A stretch of 64,000 nt of DNA from positions 13,509,666 to 13,573,665 of the forward strand of contig CM038919.1 of NCBI GenBank assembly GCA_021904315.1. Reading direction: 5' to 3'. A program made the translations under genes and the position numbers. The notes below the pieces were generated by a model. The model did no database searches. It saw nothing but the letters and a program-made list of their open reading frames with translations, and was not told the DNA's origin. The first letter of the stretch is position 1, and the number at the start of each line of letters is the position of its first letter. This DNA is from Sphagnum magellanicum. Its lineage: Eukaryota; Streptophyta; Sphagnopsida; Sphagnales; Sphagnaceae. Of the stretch, positions 23,702 to 34,373 are shown piece after piece.

Positions 23702-24789
23702 TGGATGCAACTTTTACAAAGGAATTTTGGGGAAAAAATCCCCTTACTTTGCCACATTTTGAAGGAAAAAAAGGTTGAAATCACCATATTTAAGCCATGA
23801 GTTCTTCCCAATTTTTTTACTTTTGGTTTTGACCTAGGGGTTATCAAAGTTAAAATTAAAATTTTCAACAAAATTCTTGATTTTCCCCATTCGCAAGAAA
23901 GGATGGAAATCACTAAATTGGTAAAACATGCATTTCCTAGTCAAATTGAACCCAAATATGTGGATTCGTAATTTTATAAAAAAAAACCCATTTGGGGTTT
24001 TTTTTTTTTAAAACTCAAAATAATAATTGGTTCATGCTATTATATTGGGATCATAAGGATGTCAAAATATGAGCTTGAATTGATGATGTCAATGGTTTTT
24101 AAGAAACCTGCAAATATTAATTAATTTGTGATAACATTAAGTTTTTTGATGAGGTCATCAAATAACATATAAATTCTAAAAGTGTTTTTTGAGTTGATAA
24201 TGTATTGAATTGGGAAACAACACAATCCCCTAACTAAATTGAATGGTATGGGCCTAAAGGTGATGTGATGGTTCATTTCCAACAAAAAAAAAACAATGTA
24301 AAACCATCAATATTGACCAAAAGTATCAAGTTGCTTAAATTACCATTAGGCTTGAATTATTTTTTAAAAAATAATAATAATTTTTTAATCTCTAGTTATA
24401 TTCACCTCAAGGGGTGTCACTTGATATTTGTCAACATTGGAAAGTAAATGCACTTGTTATAGTGTACACAAAAAATGTCACATTCCCATGGTTGGCAAAA
24501 CCTATGTACACATGGCCACTTCCGCTTTAATTGGGCCATGCTATTGATTGAAGTTGTAACCTTGTGTGATAGATGGGACATTGTATTCTTTTTTTTCAAT
24601 TACATTTTCAACATTGGATGTAAACTTTGAATTTTTTTTTTCTTTTGTTTGCACATGATATTACATTGGGTATGTCATTTGATTGAATTAATATTATAAC
24701 TTGATGTAATTATCTGAAGGATTAAAATATGTAACTTATTAAGTGATGAATTGTCATAAATTAATAATGTTCAAGTATAATTCATTAGA

Positions 24790-25110
24790 ATTATGATGAA
24801 TCAGTCATAACACATATTAATGTGCATGATCAAAATTAAATGAGCATTGAAAAAGTCATTTCATAAATTAATGTGCATGACCTAAGACGAGTCATTAAAA
24901 AAATCATCTCACAATTTAATATGCATGATTAAAATTGGATGAGTCATTAGAAAAGTCATTTTATGATTTAATGTGCATGACTAAAGTTGAATAAATCATT
25001 AAAAAAATCATTTCATAATTTAATGTACATGATTAAATTTATATGAATCATTAAAAAAATCATCTCATAATTTGATGTGCATGGTTCAAAGCAAATGAAC
25101 CACATGGTGA
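24790..25110. repeat. Tandem array, about six units of 52 bp
   Basis: The word TGTGCATGA and its variants recurs at 24821, 24872, 24920, 24972, 25024 and 25076, a spacing of 48-52 bp. Each unit also carries GAGTCATTAAAAAAATCAT and CATAATTTAATG-like text. The units are diverged by point changes and small indels. Confidence 0.8.
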
Positions 25111-26608
25111 ATTGTTTAAGGTGTAAGATTTTTATTAGTCAATTTCATTGTTAACCTTTGTGGTGAATAAAGACTACTTTTTCTTATTATGGATGACATG
25201 ACATTTGTTATATGTTCATTTAACATGAAATAAATGGATTTTGTACTAATCAATATTTTTGTTGTGCCTAGACATTGAATATATTGGATCAATATCATAC
25301 TATTTTCACATGCACTACTTAGTTATGGAGGTAATTACATGTGTGATTGTTGATTTGTTAAACAACTATTAATGAACGATAATTAAATAATCAAACCTTA
25401 ATTCTAAAATGAAAATTTTACTTAACAATAATATCATTAACAAATTATCTTCATGGCAAAATAATAAAAAATAAATTTGAAATATAATATCAATAATGTT
25501 TTTATATTAATAGGTAAATATATTGGTTTAATTATCTAGCTAATTAAAAAGACCTCCTAATAATTATTTGATTACCAATGGTAGGTTCATACTTTTTGTC
25601 CTATTATTCAGTATGGGTGAAACCAATAAAGTAATTTAAAAATGATTTGTCACTAATTAGGATATGTGAAAGAAATTCAAATAAAATTTAAAAATAAAAA
25701 AATCATGAAAATCCAAGTGTGGTGAAAAATCACTTTTGGTTTTTATTATTTATTGGGTTCATTTCATTATTCCTTATCATTTTATATCATTTTATCATTT
25801 TATTATTTTTTCATCTTATCTGTGTAATTAAAAAAATATTGATGTGTGTGAAATGAAAAAAATTATACTTGTGTAAAGAAAAAATACATTGAAATTTAGT
25901 TGAAGGTCAAGTGACAATTTTTTTTTTCATTATTATTTTTTCATGCAAAAGTTAATATTTAATATTAATTTGATATAAAATAAGGTAAATTTCAATTTAG
26001 TTAAGTTTTTTTTTCATTTTTTATAATGCTTGTTGAAAATTAGTCATTGGACAACAATTGTTTCAAAAAGATAACCAATAGGAAGGTAACAAGGTAATAA
26101 TATATATTTTGTGCCAAAGATATTGTCCAAGGATCGGAAGGTAATTATCTTTCAACCTTCCATTTTCAATTTTGATTTTGTCAAAAAGAAAGAAACATTT
26201 TCAAAAAATATATTTCATCATCTTTATTTAGTTTCTACTTGGTAATCCTGTCCTTTATAATAAGAGCTAAGTTGTTGGTTTTGTAATCTTATTACAACAA
26301 CAATTTCTTAAAACTAGTTGAAATCACATGGGTGATGAAATGGATGATGAAATGCTATGTTAAAGGATTGCAACAATGGGTTCAAATTAAAAGCAAGGAA
26401 TTGAAATCTAATTTGCTTCATTAGAAACTCAACATGAACACTTCTCGACCAACTTTTTTTTCTTTTTCATTTGATACCGATGACCCCATTATTAAAATAT
26501 TAAAGCCCAAAATTATAATTATAATTTTAAATAATTTTAGTATTTTAAATAAAAAGAGAATGCGCTCCCCTCTTTCTTACTGTGATGACCAGAGTGTACC
26601 AATCTGAT
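25111..26608. other. AT-rich spacer
   Basis: Very AT-rich with many A or T runs. I see no gene or RNA. Confidence 0.5.
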
Positions 26609-26630
26609 ACCCTAAACCCTAAACCCTAAA
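26609..26630. repeat. Telomere-like (CCCTAAA)3
   Basis: Three exact plant-type telomere units (CCCTAAA) at an interstitial position. Confidence 0.85.
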
Positions 26631-28736
26631 AAACACAATTTCCCAGAATTTTCCCAATCTTTTTGACAAAAAATTTCTTGCAATTCCTCCATGCAGTTTT
26701 GTGTTTGAGTTTTTCTTAGAACCCAATGAACTTGGGATTAATCCAAGGTTATACAATTTCAATTTAAATGTTTTTATAATTAAGTATAATTCATTTAAAA
26801 AAATAAATCCAAATGTTATGATTCGCCCATTTCTACTCACTATTTATATCACTGATTTATAAGTTGTAAGAAAATTGTTGCATTAAGTTAAGTAGGACAA
26901 TTTTAGGTTTCATAACTTGTCCCTTGAAACAATTCCAAACTAGAATTTCTTGGGTGCATTCTAAAGCGAGGCATGAAAAAATGTCTTCTCATCAGATTTC
27001 ATTTTTTTTAAACTCTGTTTTTCAACACCATATTCACGACTAAATTTTCAATATTTATGTGTCTCATTTCTTTTCAATAATTTAATTCAAGTTGCATTTT
27101 GCATTACATCGTTATTCATGCCTTTGATAACTAGATTATAATTTAGTCAAAAATAATGGGAAATAATCACAAGAGATATAAAATTGTTACTCAAATAAAA
27201 GTGTATCCATTTATTATATATCTCATTTGTTAATTGTGTTGACATCACAATGAGGTTAGCATTTGTGACTATATGAGTTTTGAAGCCCTTTTTATGTGGG
27301 GGGCTTGGGTGCATTGAGGCTGAATTTCTGTTGAACAATTTCCAATGCATTTGGGAATTTTTTTTTCTCACACAAAAAAGAATGGGCAAGGGGAGGGGGA
27401 CTAGAAAAATAATAATAATAATTTTTTAAATGCATTTTGTGATTAAAAAATAATTGCAAACAACAATAACAATTAAAACTACATGGGTTGCATAAGGCCC
27501 GATTTACATTACACTAGGAGGCAGGGCCAAAAAAAACTTGTGGCCAACTTTGAACATTTTTGGGTTGTGAATTGGCCCCAAGTTACTAATAAATGCTAGT
27601 AGAACATTGACCCCATGGGTTGCAAATTTCCATACTTTCAATAGTATACATCTAGAAATATAGATAATAATCAGCCCAAGATATGCGCGAACCACTCTAC
27701 AAAAACTACATCTTGAGATTCTATCACATTACTAGAAGCATGATGTTGGTTAGCATTCAAGAAACATAGGTAAGCTTTGACAAGATTGGAGGTCACAAAA
27801 GCCCAAAAATGATGAAAATGTTGTAATTTTATGATAATAATCACAAATACCTGCAAACAAGCAATTCTACTGTTACTGGTGGAGATGCTTTTTAATGCAT
27901 TTCCCTGGGGTTTGTTACAATGCTAGAGGTCACATTAGCTTTGCTTCTGTCCACAACAGAGGTTATAGTTGTTCAATATGGCAGTATTGGATTTGGGCAG
28001 TCTGAGAAATGTGGTTCCAATGCACCGTGTCATATTATGTTTTGTAAGAGACCAAACAACCATATCCTGAAACCAGAAATTTGAGCACACACAGGAAACT
28101 AACTGCAAATTGGAGGTGTTGGCACTATGATTAGGCCAAAACATCAAGTGCAATGGCAACCATGTGAGCCTACTTTCAGTAATACTATCTGAGATATGAT
28201 CCAACACATGAGCACTGACCCCAGGCCTCAACGAGAAAACGTAACCCTGGCAGCCTATACAAGTTGAGACAAATACAAACCCATCCAGTACATCAATTGC
28301 TCAATTCATAGAAACATGAACCCTGAATTTCGGGCAGCACAAATAGGCAGCTATGTTCCCTGTTGCTGTGAAAAGGATGGTAAACCGTGTCTGCGCAATA
28401 TAGGGTAAGAGTATTTGGTTTCTGTGTCACCAAGCTTAACACTCTGAGGGTACCAACAAACAAAACAAATGCAAATAATGAATCAACATCAGGTATCACC
28501 CTAATGTTCCCTGAGCTTATACACATGTGGTGAGGACAGATAGAACTTGTGTTGAAAACACTATCATGGTAAAACACAAACACAAGGCACACACAAACAA
28601 TTTTGCACTGTCCAAGGTAAACATTCTCATCATGTTCGCTTCTGCCCTTGCTTGAGATGAAGTCCTATGCAGTAATGATCAACAAAAAGGTAGGACAAAT
28701 ACAACATCAATACAGCAGTCATCGATGAAAGGTAGG
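26631..28736. other. Spacer without recognised genes
   Basis: Short ORFs only, none with a family signature. Confidence 0.45.
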
Positions 28737-28891
28737 ACAAATAAACAATGTCACTGAACAGAATCAAAGAGTAGGACAAATTGAACAACTCAGACAATGA
28801 CTCAACATCAGCTCTCCCTGAAACTTCTACTTAGTTGTAGTGGTTAGCTAGGTACCTGATTACAAGTTGATCAGCTTTGGGTGTCAGATTT
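28737..28891 (+). repeat. Dispersed repeat B, copy 1
   Basis: 155 bp that recur in the same orientation at 61186-61340 with only a handful of differences. It includes GAACAACTCAGACAATGACT and GGTTAGCTAGGTACCTGATT. The flanks differ at both ends, so the similarity stops abruptly. Confidence 0.85.
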
Positions 28892-30059
28892 AGTTTCATA
28901 CGGTTTCTGTTCCTGAAGGAGTGATATACAGTTAGTAATCTGACCTACATGCAGGGAGCTGGGATTTGAAAGAAACATGGTTGTTGATTTTTTGGCTTGC
29001 ATTTTGCGGTTTATTGGCTGTAAGGGAGAGACCGTAGTTTTCATTTTGAGGAATGTTCACTAGGTGGTACTGTGAACTGTGAGTGAGGTCCTTTTTTGGA
29101 ACTTCATGCAGCATTTCCTATTTTAACTGTTGTTGGTTTGAACACAAAACCATGATGATCAGCTACATCATAAAATTGTTGAAAAAACATGACCTGAGCA
29201 TAGATAAAACCATAAAAATGAGCTTTGTTGTAGGGATTGAAATTGATTGAATTTCAAAACTGCTGATGCTTGTCCATGAGAATATGGCAGCTTAAAATCC
29301 AGCAAAATGAAGAGAGTAAATCAAGCCAACACTGGGTTAATGGACCAAGAGGCAACTGGAACAGAGGCTGTCTGATCTGAACGAATGGAAGTAACATAAT
29401 TTGTAATAGTTTATCTGTGGAGATATGGAAGAGTTTGAAACTTTGCAGAGCTCCGATTTGTCTCTCCATTTTCATGAAAATTGGCAAAGTTCTTGAGGAG
29501 ATGTGGACCATGATTCTGCACAAGACTGAGAGAAAAAAATGATTGTTCAACTTTGCAAATGAAGATAAATTCTCAGTCATACATGCACTTAATGTGCTAG
29601 AAAATCAATGGAGCCTATGACCTAATTACTCTTCTTCTCTTCACTTCAATCGGGTTTGTTAAAATCATTCTCCACATCAGAACACCTGATAACAGTGAAG
29701 GATTATTTGATCCACATTTGTGACCACTGACAAGAAGTCCTTCCAAGCCCTTCAAGCTGCCTAAAAACTGTTTTTTGATTCTGTTATTTGAGATGGGTGA
29801 GGAGTAGATCATGAAGAATTTGATCTTGTTTGAAGGTTTGGGAAGAAACGATCCTGGACCTTGCAAAATAAAATAAACCAATCTGATTTTAAGTGATAGT
29901 CTTTGTGTGTCTTTGGAGAGCAATGCTTTCAACTGTTTCCAACTTGACAGGATCTAGTGACCACCATTTTACCCCTAACAAAACTCACTGCATTACAGCT
30001 GTGATCTGAGATGGATTGCAGAGGAGATGTTATGGACATTTGATATGATTCCAGCCACG
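28892..30059. other. Spacer without recognised genes
   Basis: Several minus-strand ORFs of about 100 codons exist but show no motif I can name. Confidence 0.4.
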
Positions 30060-30403
30060 ATTGAATGTTTCTCTACATGAGAATCTGAATGACCATGGCT
30101 CCACCTCAGTATCCCATAGACATCAGGCCACCATCTCCCACAGCGTGTGCTCTCTTTTTCCTTCTCATGCTTGTCAAAATTACAAGTGACAGTGATAGTT
30201 CTCAGCAGCAGACACCAGGAAAGCCTTGTGATTAAGTAACCAAGATGGGGAAAATTGAATGAAGAGAGTGCAAATGGCATGCAAAGATACAAAATATAAA
30301 CATCTCTGTACTTGTGCCCTTGGATAAGCTTTGCAACTATAGTCAAATTTGAAGCTTGAATGTCCCAAAGACAAAGCTTTTTATCAACACCACCCAATCC
30401 TCA
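30060..30403 (-). pseudogene. WD40-repeat-like fragment
   Basis: The minus strand at about 30403-30306 reads GGVDKKLCLWDIQAS followed by GHKYRDV, the form of a WD40 blade end (GG-D-K-LWDI) and the next GH. A second piece at about 30125-30070 gives AVGDGGLMS, then after a one-base frame change WDTEVEPW, a second blade-like match. The frame change and the lack of further blades suggest a relic. WD40 proteins are scaffolds; nothing here fixes which one. The evidence is two short matches only. Confidence 0.35.
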
Positions 30404-30702
30404 AAAATGTTTGTGCTCACAATCACATCAAAGTGGATGTGGAAAACTTTGGGCATGGACATGGCATTGCCCAGGGAGAGAGAGCTCAAGGGGGGTGGCT
30501 GGGCATATGTGAATACATGCAAAATTTGCTAATGAAATGCAAATGCCAATTTCTTGAGGTAGGATGCTTCTGGACTTTGATACCCATTTTCACAAATTTG
30601 TGTGGGAATTTTATTGCAATTATTAGCTGCTTTAATGATACGCTGAGAAGTTATACTTATATTTCAGGAGATGATATTCATTGCAAGTCACAATGTACAC
30701 TC

Positions 30703-31746
30703 ATGCACCAAAATTTCACATTCAAAACATTGCACAATAACCAAAGTCCAAATCACAGCACCAGTTAGTATCTGAAATTTGCTGAGAGGACAGGCCACCA
30801 ATTGATTTATGAATGTAATAGAATGGGCAATTCGAACCCAAATGATTGGAAATAAATCAGTATCACAGACTGAACCAATCTGCAAGGTGAAAGGAACTCA
30901 AGGACTAGGGGCCATGTTGATCAAGATCGCTTATCGGTTATACATAAATCCACGATATGTTAACACTCATAGATACGATGTGCCTTAGTAGTGTCATTAA
31001 TTGGTAAACTGCAATTGAACTTTATTTTAGGAGCTGAGAGCAATCTAAAAAAATCCTCAATGCTTGTATAAGTGGGTCTCGTAACATATAAGAGGAGGGG
31101 CGTTGCTCTCAAGAACCAATGGCTTTTCAATCTTCATTGAATTGATAGGTGAAAAACAGCATGTTGGGAGTTGCCATACAAATGGCGGTGTTGCTCTCAA
31201 GCATCAATTTTCCTTTTATTCAATCCCTGACAAACTTGTGCAGTTACAAATATCATACCCTGTCACACATTGTTGAACTCTTCTTGCTACTCCCAATCAA
31301 ACAATAGAGAGTATATTTGTACCCTCTGTCACCTAGCCACAGATAAATATACAGTACCACTCTAAAAGTCAGACTACAAATTATTTGGAAAAAACCTGAA
31401 GGATTAGAAAACAATACATAATATTTTCTTCAGCTGGCTTTTGGCCCTTAGAGTGATTGGATCTGCTGACATGATTAGTAGAGAATTGTTGACTCTTAAA
31501 CAAAGAATTACTCATATGTGATCAAAAGCTCACAAATAAATAGACCCTTAGCAAGAGATGCTCCGCCAAAAATACCTAAAGAAACAGAGTCCAACACCCC
31601 AAAAATGTTGGATCAGGAAGAATATCTGAAATTCCTGACTCTGGAAGCACCATAAGAAGGAATGGCCATTAGCAGATGACACACTTAATACTTGCTATTG
31701 AGTTTGAATAACACCCTAATCTCTTCAAAAAGAAACTCATATGCTT
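30703..31746 (-). repeat. Left arm of a large inverted duplication (decayed HNL 5' region)
   Basis: The reverse complement of this stretch matches 33313-34373 over its whole length at roughly three quarters identity by eye. Blocks such as GGTAACACTCATAGATAC, ACTGGTGCTGTGATTTGG and CACCTAGCCACAGAT-type text occur in the same order. It therefore carries a diverged, minus-oriented copy of the HNL promoter, first exon and first intron. The TATA box is mutated, the first-exon copy runs into a stop after five codons, and the donor is lost. The match ends where HNL exon 2 begins, and no hydrolase or NB-ARC sequence follows on this side. Confidence 0.8.
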
Positions 31747-31794
31747 AATATCTCATATACAATTAATATTAGAAATATTATTTGTTTTTAATTC

Positions 31795-31833
31795 CCAATG
31801 TTGATGAATGTGTTAAACATTCATCAACATTGG
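31795..31833. repeat. Perfect 17 bp hairpin
   Basis: CCAATGTTGATGAATGT, a 5 nt loop (GTTAA), then its exact reverse complement. It lies about 50 bp inside the inner end of the left inverted-duplication arm. Confidence 0.85.
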
Positions 31834-31845
31834 AAGTGAAAGTTA

Positions 31846-31993
31846 AATAGAGTTAGACGACGATTAATCACATAGAGTTAGGCGACGACGTAAGTTAGGA
31901 TTAAGCGACGGCTAGGGATAAGGTTAGGCGACGGTTAAGGATAGGGGTAGACGGCGGCTAGGGATAGGGTTAGGGTTAGGCGTCGGCTAGGAC
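31846..31993. repeat. GC-rich degenerate tandem repeat with telomere-like words
   Basis: Short units of the type TTAGGCGACGGCTAGGGATA recur with variation about six to eight times. TTAGGG-like words are mixed in, especially near 31957-31982. Its base composition contrasts with the AT-rich flanks. Confidence 0.65.
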
Positions 31994-33312
31994 ATAATGT
32001 ATATATCAGTGATTTTCGAGTTCATATAGGATTTTCGAGCTTTGTTAGTTGTTACCATGGATTTGTGATTGAAGCATTTGAAACATACAACCTTTGTAAT
32101 CTTCTTCTTGTTGTTTTCAGTACAATTGTTTCATATCATGAACTTGAATCTTTCTTTTTTAAGTTGTTTTCAATATTCTGGAACATTGCTGGTCTGTAGC
32201 GAGGAAGATTACCTACGCCGTAAGCACGAGCGTTTTGAAGGAAAATTGTCCCCTTTTTAACAAAAGTTCCGGATTTTTTTTGTTTTTCTCAAGCGGTTTC
32301 GACTACTTTTATCACTAAGTTTTATACTTCAAACGCAGGACCTGACAGCGTTTTCCACATCCCCAAGAGGTGCTGTTAGATGCAGCTTTCTCCCCTGTGC
32401 ACCAAGAAAGGAATTGCTTCTTGTCTCGGTGGTAGCTGTAGCTTGTAGACCTTTTGGTTTCACTTTTCTCGTCTGACATTTCTTTGCTCCGGCCGCTCTG
32501 TGTCAATCTTTTTCGCGCCGGATTGCCCTACATGTTTGCAGCTTGTTTTTGACTTGTGAAGATTGTTGTTGCATGTTATGTAGCTCCGTGTACAAATCGC
32601 AGAGGTTGGGGGTCTGTTGAAGTTTGAAGATGTTCCGTCCGTCTTGCTGTTTTGGATCGTCTACCCTGGGAGGTTGTAACAGAACCAGTGGTCGAGCTTC
32701 ATGGAGCCTACCGAAATATACTGTCCAATGTGGTGTGGAGAGTACAGAAGATTAGTCGTGAATGTCTTGGTATTGTGTCGTGTCAGGACGGAAGCATTAA
32801 TTAAAAATTCCCACGGTAGGTATTGTACTAAGTTCGATAGTTTTCCTGTTTTCATGAGAAATGAACGATGTACTCCAGTGTCGATAGCTCCCAACTCGGT
32901 GTTATGAAGGTTCGCTAATAGTTTTCGACTCTTGTTACTCAAGCCCGTGCATTCTCATGGGCAATGACCTTCTTCCTGGTATGCTACCAGCTCGCAAGCA
33001 ACTTTATTTTCTAGATCATCGACAAAACCATAATTGGCGGTATTGTGCTTTATCGACTACTACCGTCGTACTTTCTTGTTGGTTCTGAACTGATTGTTTG
33101 CTGGACGCTTGGAATTAGATAATTGATCAATTCACTAAGTTGCTTTCCAATCTCGCTTGCAGTTATAGTTTTGAGGTTTCCTGAAATCTGATTCCAGAAC
33201 GACGGAGTCCTATCTGTCGCTCAGGACCTCGAGCCATTTTGAAGGCTTTTCGGCATGTTTCCTTAGTATTAGCTTGATTGAGCCTGCCTCAATTCGCGCA
33301 TTTTTTGACGTA
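31994..33312. other. Centre of the inverted duplication
   Basis: Unique sequence between the two arms. No motif-bearing ORF was found. It is somewhat richer in G+C than the intergenic average. It could be the common upstream region of two once-divergent HNL genes. Confidence 0.4.
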
Positions 33313-34373
33313 CTAAGCATCTGACTTTATTTTTGGAAAAGGTCAGGCTGAAAGCGAAATTCAATAGCAACTTTTCAGCGCGTCATCTGTCAATGGCTAC
33401 ATTTCTTCTGGTGCTTCAGACTGAGGAGTTTCAGGTATTGTTCCAGATTGTCGAAGATTTCTGGTTGCTGCACTGTCTTTCATTAGCTGTTTTTGGCTGA
33501 ACATTGGTCTTGCTTAGTTTCTGATGGTTTGTGAACTCTTTTATCACATGAGAATAATTCGTTGTTTAGGAGTCCACAAAATTCTACTAATTATGTCAGG
33601 AGATCCAATCACTCGAGGTCCAAAAACCAGCTGAATAGAATAATATGTATTGTTTTCTCACGGGCCTTTGGGTTTTTCCGAAATAATGTGCCTGCAGAGT
33701 TTGACGTTAGAGTTTTACTGTCTATGTATCTGTGGCTAGGTGATAAGAGTCTACAAATTGACTCTTTATTGCTTGCTTGGGAGTTCAGAGAAGAGTACAA
33801 TGTGCAACAGGGTATGCTATTTGTAATAGCAGAAATTTGTCAGGGGTTTCGTGCCCTTCTTGTGAATGAAAGCAAAATGGTTGCATCAGAGCGAAACCAC
33901 CATTTGTATGGCAGCTTGCAACATGCTGTTTATGACCTATCAATTCAGAGAAGAATGAAAAGCCATTAATACTTGAGAGCAACACGCCTCCTCTTATTGT
34001 TATAAAAGCCAACTTATCTAAGCAGCTAGGATTTTTTCGATTGCTCTCAGCTCTTTAAAACAGAGCTGAATGTCAGTTTACAAATGACTGAGACTATTAA
34101 GACACATGGTATCTATGAGTGTTACCATATCAAGGATTTATGTATAACAACAATAAGGGATCTTGATCATCATGGCTGCTAGTTCTGTGAGTTCCTTTCA
34201 CCTTGCAGAATGGTCCACTCTTTGATACTAATTTATAAGCGTTTTGATTTGAATTGCCCATTCTACTATGTTCATAATTCAATTGGTGGTCAGTCCTCTC
34301 GGCTAATTTTTGATACTCACTGGTGCTGTGATTTGGTTTCTGTGCAATGTTTTGAATGTGGAATTTTGGTGGC
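33313..34373 (+). repeat. Right arm of the inverted duplication (HNL promoter, exon 1 and intron 1)
   Basis: Reverse-complement partner of 30703-31746. It contains the TATA box, the proposed start codon and all of intron 1 of the HNL gene, and ends at the exon 2 acceptor. The 135-codon ORF inside it (33562-33969) is broken by stops in the left arm, so it is probably not a protein gene. Confidence 0.8.
34001..34007 (+). promoter_or_regulatory. TATA box of the HNL gene
   Basis: TATAAAA lies 165 bp upstream of the proposed ATG. The equivalent position in the left arm no longer reads as a TATA box. Confidence 0.45.

Larger units (their letters stand above)
20709..24780. other. AT-rich gene-poor stretch
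   Basis: No gene with a known family signature. It holds a telomere-like imperfect inverted repeat at 21898-22070, an interrupted G run at 23676-23701 and one open frame at 22891-23118 (minus), each described separately. The rest is AT-rich spacer. Confidence 0.5.

Noticed and set aside
24790..25110. Possible CRISPR-like regular spacing
   Set aside because: The units are contiguous diverged tandem repeats without unique spacers, in a eukaryotic nuclear context.
33562..33969. 135-codon ORF upstream of the HNL gene
   Set aside because: The matching left-arm copy is full of stops and indels, the frame is not conserved, and the TATA box lies downstream of it.
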